Shown piece after piece: positions 46,277-48,453 of a DNA stretch of 48,453 bases. The position numbers and the translations under genes were made by a program. Numbering within the stretch: the stretch's first letter is position 1; each line of letters begins with the position of its first letter. Origin of the DNA: an uncultured Thomasclavelia sp. (GTDB taxonomy: Bacteria; Bacillota_I; Bacilli_A; Erysipelotrichales; Coprobacillaceae); the NCBI RefSeq assembly GCF_944324745.1, contig NZ_CALUXO010000037.1, positions 1 through 48,453 of the forward strand, written 5' to 3'. A model generated the notes under the pieces. That model ran no database searches. It saw only the letters and a program-made list of their open reading frames with translations, and was not told the origin of the DNA.

Positions 46277-46414
46277 TTATCTCCTAGTTATAAAACGACT
46301 TCTCATTATCTTAAAAAATCCGGCACCAGCAGCAATAATTATCGAACTGATTACATAAACTAGTGAAGAACCGCCATTTATTTCTTGTTGAACTTGTTTA
46401 CTTAATTCTTTCAT
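46277..46414 (-). CDS. Double-glycine leader peptide B (putative bacteriocin-like or signal peptide)
   Basis: 45 residues. The leader is MKELSKQVQQEINGG, with GG at 14-15, and cleavage would release a 30-residue peptide: a hydrophobic stretch (LVYVISSIIIAAGAGFF) and a basic end (KIMRSRFITRR). Its ATG (46414) is one base after the stop of peptide A, so it is probably translationally coupled; it has no strong ribosome site of its own. A longer frame from 46507 overlaps peptide A in another frame and is not the real gene. No C39-peptidase transporter, immunity gene or kinase is in the window. The double-glycine call is by motif; activity is unknown. Confidence 0.65.
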   Translation of the reverse strand: MKELSKQVQQEINGGSSLVYVISSIIIAAGAGFFKIMRSRFITRR

Positions 46415-46415
46415 C

Positions 46416-46574
46416 TTATCGCCATTCAATCGAAATGATTCTTGGAATCGAAATTCTTCCAGCACTAGATTTATACATCTTATAAACAGCTGTTCCAATA
46501 ACCACAAAGAAAATAACCCCTGCTACGCTACCACCGGTAATATCCATTTGCATTGCCTGTTGTAATTCATTCAT
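46416..46574 (-). CDS. Double-glycine leader peptide A (putative bacteriocin-like or signal peptide)
   Basis: 52 residues, encoded just upstream of peptide B and starting at the ATG at 46574 behind a perfect AGGAGG. The leader is MNELQQAMQMDITGG; it matches peptide B at M1, E3, L4, Q9, I12, G14 and G15, with acidic residues at position 11 in both. The released 37-residue peptide has a hydrophobic stretch (VAGVIFFVVIGTAVY) and a basic region (KMYKSSAGR), then SIPRIISIEWR. The cores also align: G-TAV-YKMYKS against G-AGF-FKIMRS. Two related GG peptides in tandem suggest a two-peptide bacteriocin or paired secreted signals. Too short for ordinary gene calling. Confidence 0.7.
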   Translation of the reverse strand: MNELQQAMQMDITGGSVAGVIFFVVIGTAVYKMYKSSAGRISIPRIISIEWR

Positions 46575-46683
46575 ATTGTTTTCCTCCTGTAATTTATTTA
46601 AAGGTCACACCGTCACTAAACCTTCTACTATACATATACACCTCTAATAATCATTTTTCTTTAACAAAATAAAATTATTTATC

Positions 46684-46715
46684 AAAAAAACAGCAGCTAT
46701 TTTCATAACTGCTGT
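46684..46715 (-). terminator. Terminator of valS
   Basis: ACAGCAG (46690-46696) pairs with CTGCTGT (46709-46715), followed on the minus strand by TTTTTTT. So the peptide pair downstream needs its own promoter, in 46575-46683. Confidence 0.85.
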
Positions 46716-46722
46716 AAAATAA

Positions 46723-48453
46723 TTACATTTGTTCCAACTGTTTCTTTACTGCTTCATATTTAGAAGTATAGTCAGCTAATTTATTTCTTTCCAAATCAAC
46801 TTTTTCTTTAGGCGCTTTAGAAACAAATTTTTCATTAGCTAACATTCCTTGACAACGTTTAATCTCACCTTCAAGTTTCTTTAACTGTTTCGTTAATTTT
46901 TCCTTTTCAGCATCTTTGTCAATATAATCACCTAATTCTACTAATAAAGAATTACCACCTTTAATTGTAATGTTGGCAACTTCGCCTTTAGCTTCAAGAT
47001 TATATCCAGAACATTTAGCATTACATAATTTTTTAATATATGGTAAACATTGATCCATTAAGGCTTCTAATTTACTATCTTTAGCATCGATAATATAAGC
47101 TATTTCAATTTTGTTTTTAATATTATATTGAGTTCTAATTTCTCGAATACCTTTGATAATATCAATTAAATATCTAAACTGGTCATTAATTGTAGCATCA
47201 CTAAATTGTTCATTAACTTGAGGCCAGGCAGCAATACAGATTGATTCTTCTAAATGAGGAATCGCCTGGAAAATTTCCTCAGTTACAAATGGCATAAATG
47301 GATGCAACATCTTAACGATAGCATTTAAAACATAAACCAAAGTATTTAAGCTGGCTTGTTTTTCAATTTCATTATCACTATTTAAATGTACTTTAGTTAA
47401 TTCAATATACCACGAACAGAAATCATCCCAAATGAAGTTATATAATTCATTTCCAACGTTGACAAATTCAAATTTATCCATGTTAGTATCAACTTCTTTA
47501 ATTACTTCATTCAAACGATTTAAAATCCATTTATCACAAAGATTTAAATGATCAAAAGTTAAATCTTCGTATTTCATTTGATCATCGATGTTCATCAAAA
47601 CAAATCGCGCACTATTCCAGATTTTATTGATAAAATTCCATGCCGCATTTAGTTTTTCTGGGCTATAACGTAAATCCATTCCTGGAGCTGAATTAGTTGT
47701 TAAGAAAAATCTTAAAGTATCAGCACCATATTCATCAATAACATCCATTGGATCGACACCATTACCTAATGATTTAGACATCTTCCGTCCTTGTTCGTCT
47801 CTGATCAATCCATGAATCAATACATGTTCAAATGGTCTTTGATCAGTAAAATGTAATGATTGGAAAATCATTCGGCTTACCCAGAAGAAAATAATATCAT
47901 AACCAGTTACTAAAGTATTAGTTGGGAAATAGCGTTTAAACAATTCACTGTCCGTATTTGGCCAACCCATAGTTGAAAATGGCCATAAAGCACTTGAAAA
48001 CCAGGTATCTAAAACATCTTCATCTTGTGTCCAATTCTCAATATCTTCAGGTGCTGTTTTTCCAACATAAACTTCACCAGTTTCTTTATGATACCAGGCC
48101 GGTACTCGATGTCCCCACCATAACTGTCGAGAAATACACCAGTCTTCAACATTTTCCATCCATTGAGTAAATGTTTTTTCAAAACGTTCAGGAACGAATT
48201 TTACTTTTGAATCTTTTAATTGATTTTCTAAGGCTGCTTTAGCTAATGGCTTCATCTTAACAAACCATTGTTTAGATAAATATGGTTCAACAATCGCATT
48301 ACTTCTTTCAGAATGTCCAACTTGATGCATATGTGTTTCAATATGATCAACTACTCCAGCTTTTTCAAAGTCTTCAACTAAGGCTTTACGACATTCGAAG
48401 CGATCCATACCTTGATATTTATGAGCTAGTTCATTCATTGTACCATCATCATT
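46723..48453 (-). CDS. valS: Valyl-tRNA synthetase, N-terminal part outside window
   Basis: The frame is open to the right edge (NDDGT just before MNELA), so about 300 N-terminal residues, with the HIGH motif, are missing. Visible parts are the end of the editing domain ('YQGMDRFECRKALVEDFE', 'ISRQLWWGHRVPAWYH'), 'DEDVLDTWFSSALWPFSTMGWP', the KMSKS motif (GRKMSKSLGNGVDP), the anticodon-binding domain and the C-terminal coiled-coil arm ('LTKQLKKLEGEIKRCQ'...'KKQLEQM'). It charges tRNA-Val. A T-box, if present, would lie outside the window. Confidence 0.98.
   Translation of the reverse strand, partial: NDDGTMNELAHKYQGMDRFECRKALVEDFEKAGVVDHIETHMHQVGHSERSNAIVEPYLSKQWFVKMKPLAKAALENQLKDSKVKFVPERFEKTFTQWMENVEDWCISRQLWWGHRVPAWYHKETGEVYVGKTAPEDIENWTQDEDVLDTWFSSALWPFSTMGWPNTDSELFKRYFPTNTLVTGYDIIFFWVSRMIFQSLHFTDQRPFEHVLIHGLIRDEQGRKMSKSLGNGVDPMDVIDEYGADTLRFFLTTNSAPGMDLRYSPEKLNAAWNFINKIWNSARFVLMNIDDQMKYEDLTFDHLNLCDKWILNRLNEVIKEVDTNMDKFEFVNVGNELYNFIWDDFCSWYIELTKVHLNSDNEIEKQASLNTLVYVLNAIVKMLHPFMPFVTEEIFQAIPHLEESICIAAWPQVNEQFSDATINDQFRYLIDIIKGIREIRTQYNIKNKIEIAYIIDAKDSKLEALMDQCLPYIKKLCNAKCSGYNLEAKGEVANITIKGGNSLLVELGDYIDKDAEKEKLTKQLKKLEGEIKRCQGMLANEKFVSKAPKEKVDLERNKLADYTSKYEAVKKQLEQM

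Noticed and set aside
46277-46507. A single 76-residue protein starting at 46507
   Set aside because: It would overlap the GG peptide A in another frame. Peptide B starting at 46414 has a clear leader and is coupled to peptide A.

Overview
The window is AT-rich Bacillota DNA with Gram-positive ribosome binding sites, standard TTGACA/TATAAT-type promoters, and the gene order of a low-GC Firmicute. The mre-min-spoIVF-rplU-prp-rpmA-obgE cluster, the hrcA-grpE-dnaK-dnaJ operon with CIRCE elements, and the spoIVFA/spoIVFB pair point to a spore-forming lineage. I infer something like the Erysipelotrichia (Coprobacillus/Thomasclavelia-type gut bacteria) from protein flavour; this is not proven. Almost everything from about 23.6 kb to the right edge is on the minus strand.

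Layout. (A) 1-1.7 kb: an IS1182-type transposase cut by the left edge. (B) 1.7-17.7 kb: an accessory region. It holds an NTF2-like protein, an aldo/keto reductase broken by an amber codon, a membrane-anchored XRE regulator, a DUF4299-type protein, a broken lipoprotein esterase, an ECF sigma/membrane protein/ABC transporter operon, yjdF behind a yjdF-motif riboswitch, a DUF1697 protein, a DUF1349 protein, several unknown genes, a decayed Tam-like methyltransferase, and a MerR-methyltransferase fusion. (C) 17.8-23.5 kb: a Cof-type HAD phosphatase, then a cytoplasmic GH78 alpha-L-rhamnosidase flanked by two related LysR regulators. (D) 23.6-26.1 kb: fakA-like DAK2 gene and an Asp23 family gene, divergent from rpmB. 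(E) 26.2-48.4 kb: core genes, all minus strand: valS (cut by the right edge), two tiny tandem double-glycine leader peptides, a SPOR-like protein, radC, mreC, mreD, minC, minD, spoIVFA, spoIVFB, rplU, prp, rpmA, obgE, ruvA, ruvB, comEA, comEC, holA, sdaA, hemW, hrcA, grpE, dnaK, dnaJ.

How the genes work together. mreCD, minCD and the SPOR protein belong to cell shape and division. spoIVFA/FB is the membrane protease complex that in Bacillus activates sigma-K. rplU, prp, rpmA and obgE serve 50S ribosome assembly, with Prp trimming the L27 N-terminus. ruvAB, radC and holA are DNA metabolism genes, and comEA/comEC are DNA uptake genes. The heat-shock operon is under HrcA/CIRCE control, with the promoter sandwiched between two CIRCE copies. 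Terminators divide the core region into transcription units.

The most interesting items are the two unannotated 52- and 45-residue peptides with matching 15-residue double-glycine leaders next to valS, the yjdF riboswitch, the membrane-tethered XRE protein with an operator-like dyad over its own -35, the MerR-methyltransferase fusion, and three decaying genes within about 14 kb. No stretch above 300 bases lacks a gene or a described element. I saw no tRNA, rRNA or CRISPR array.
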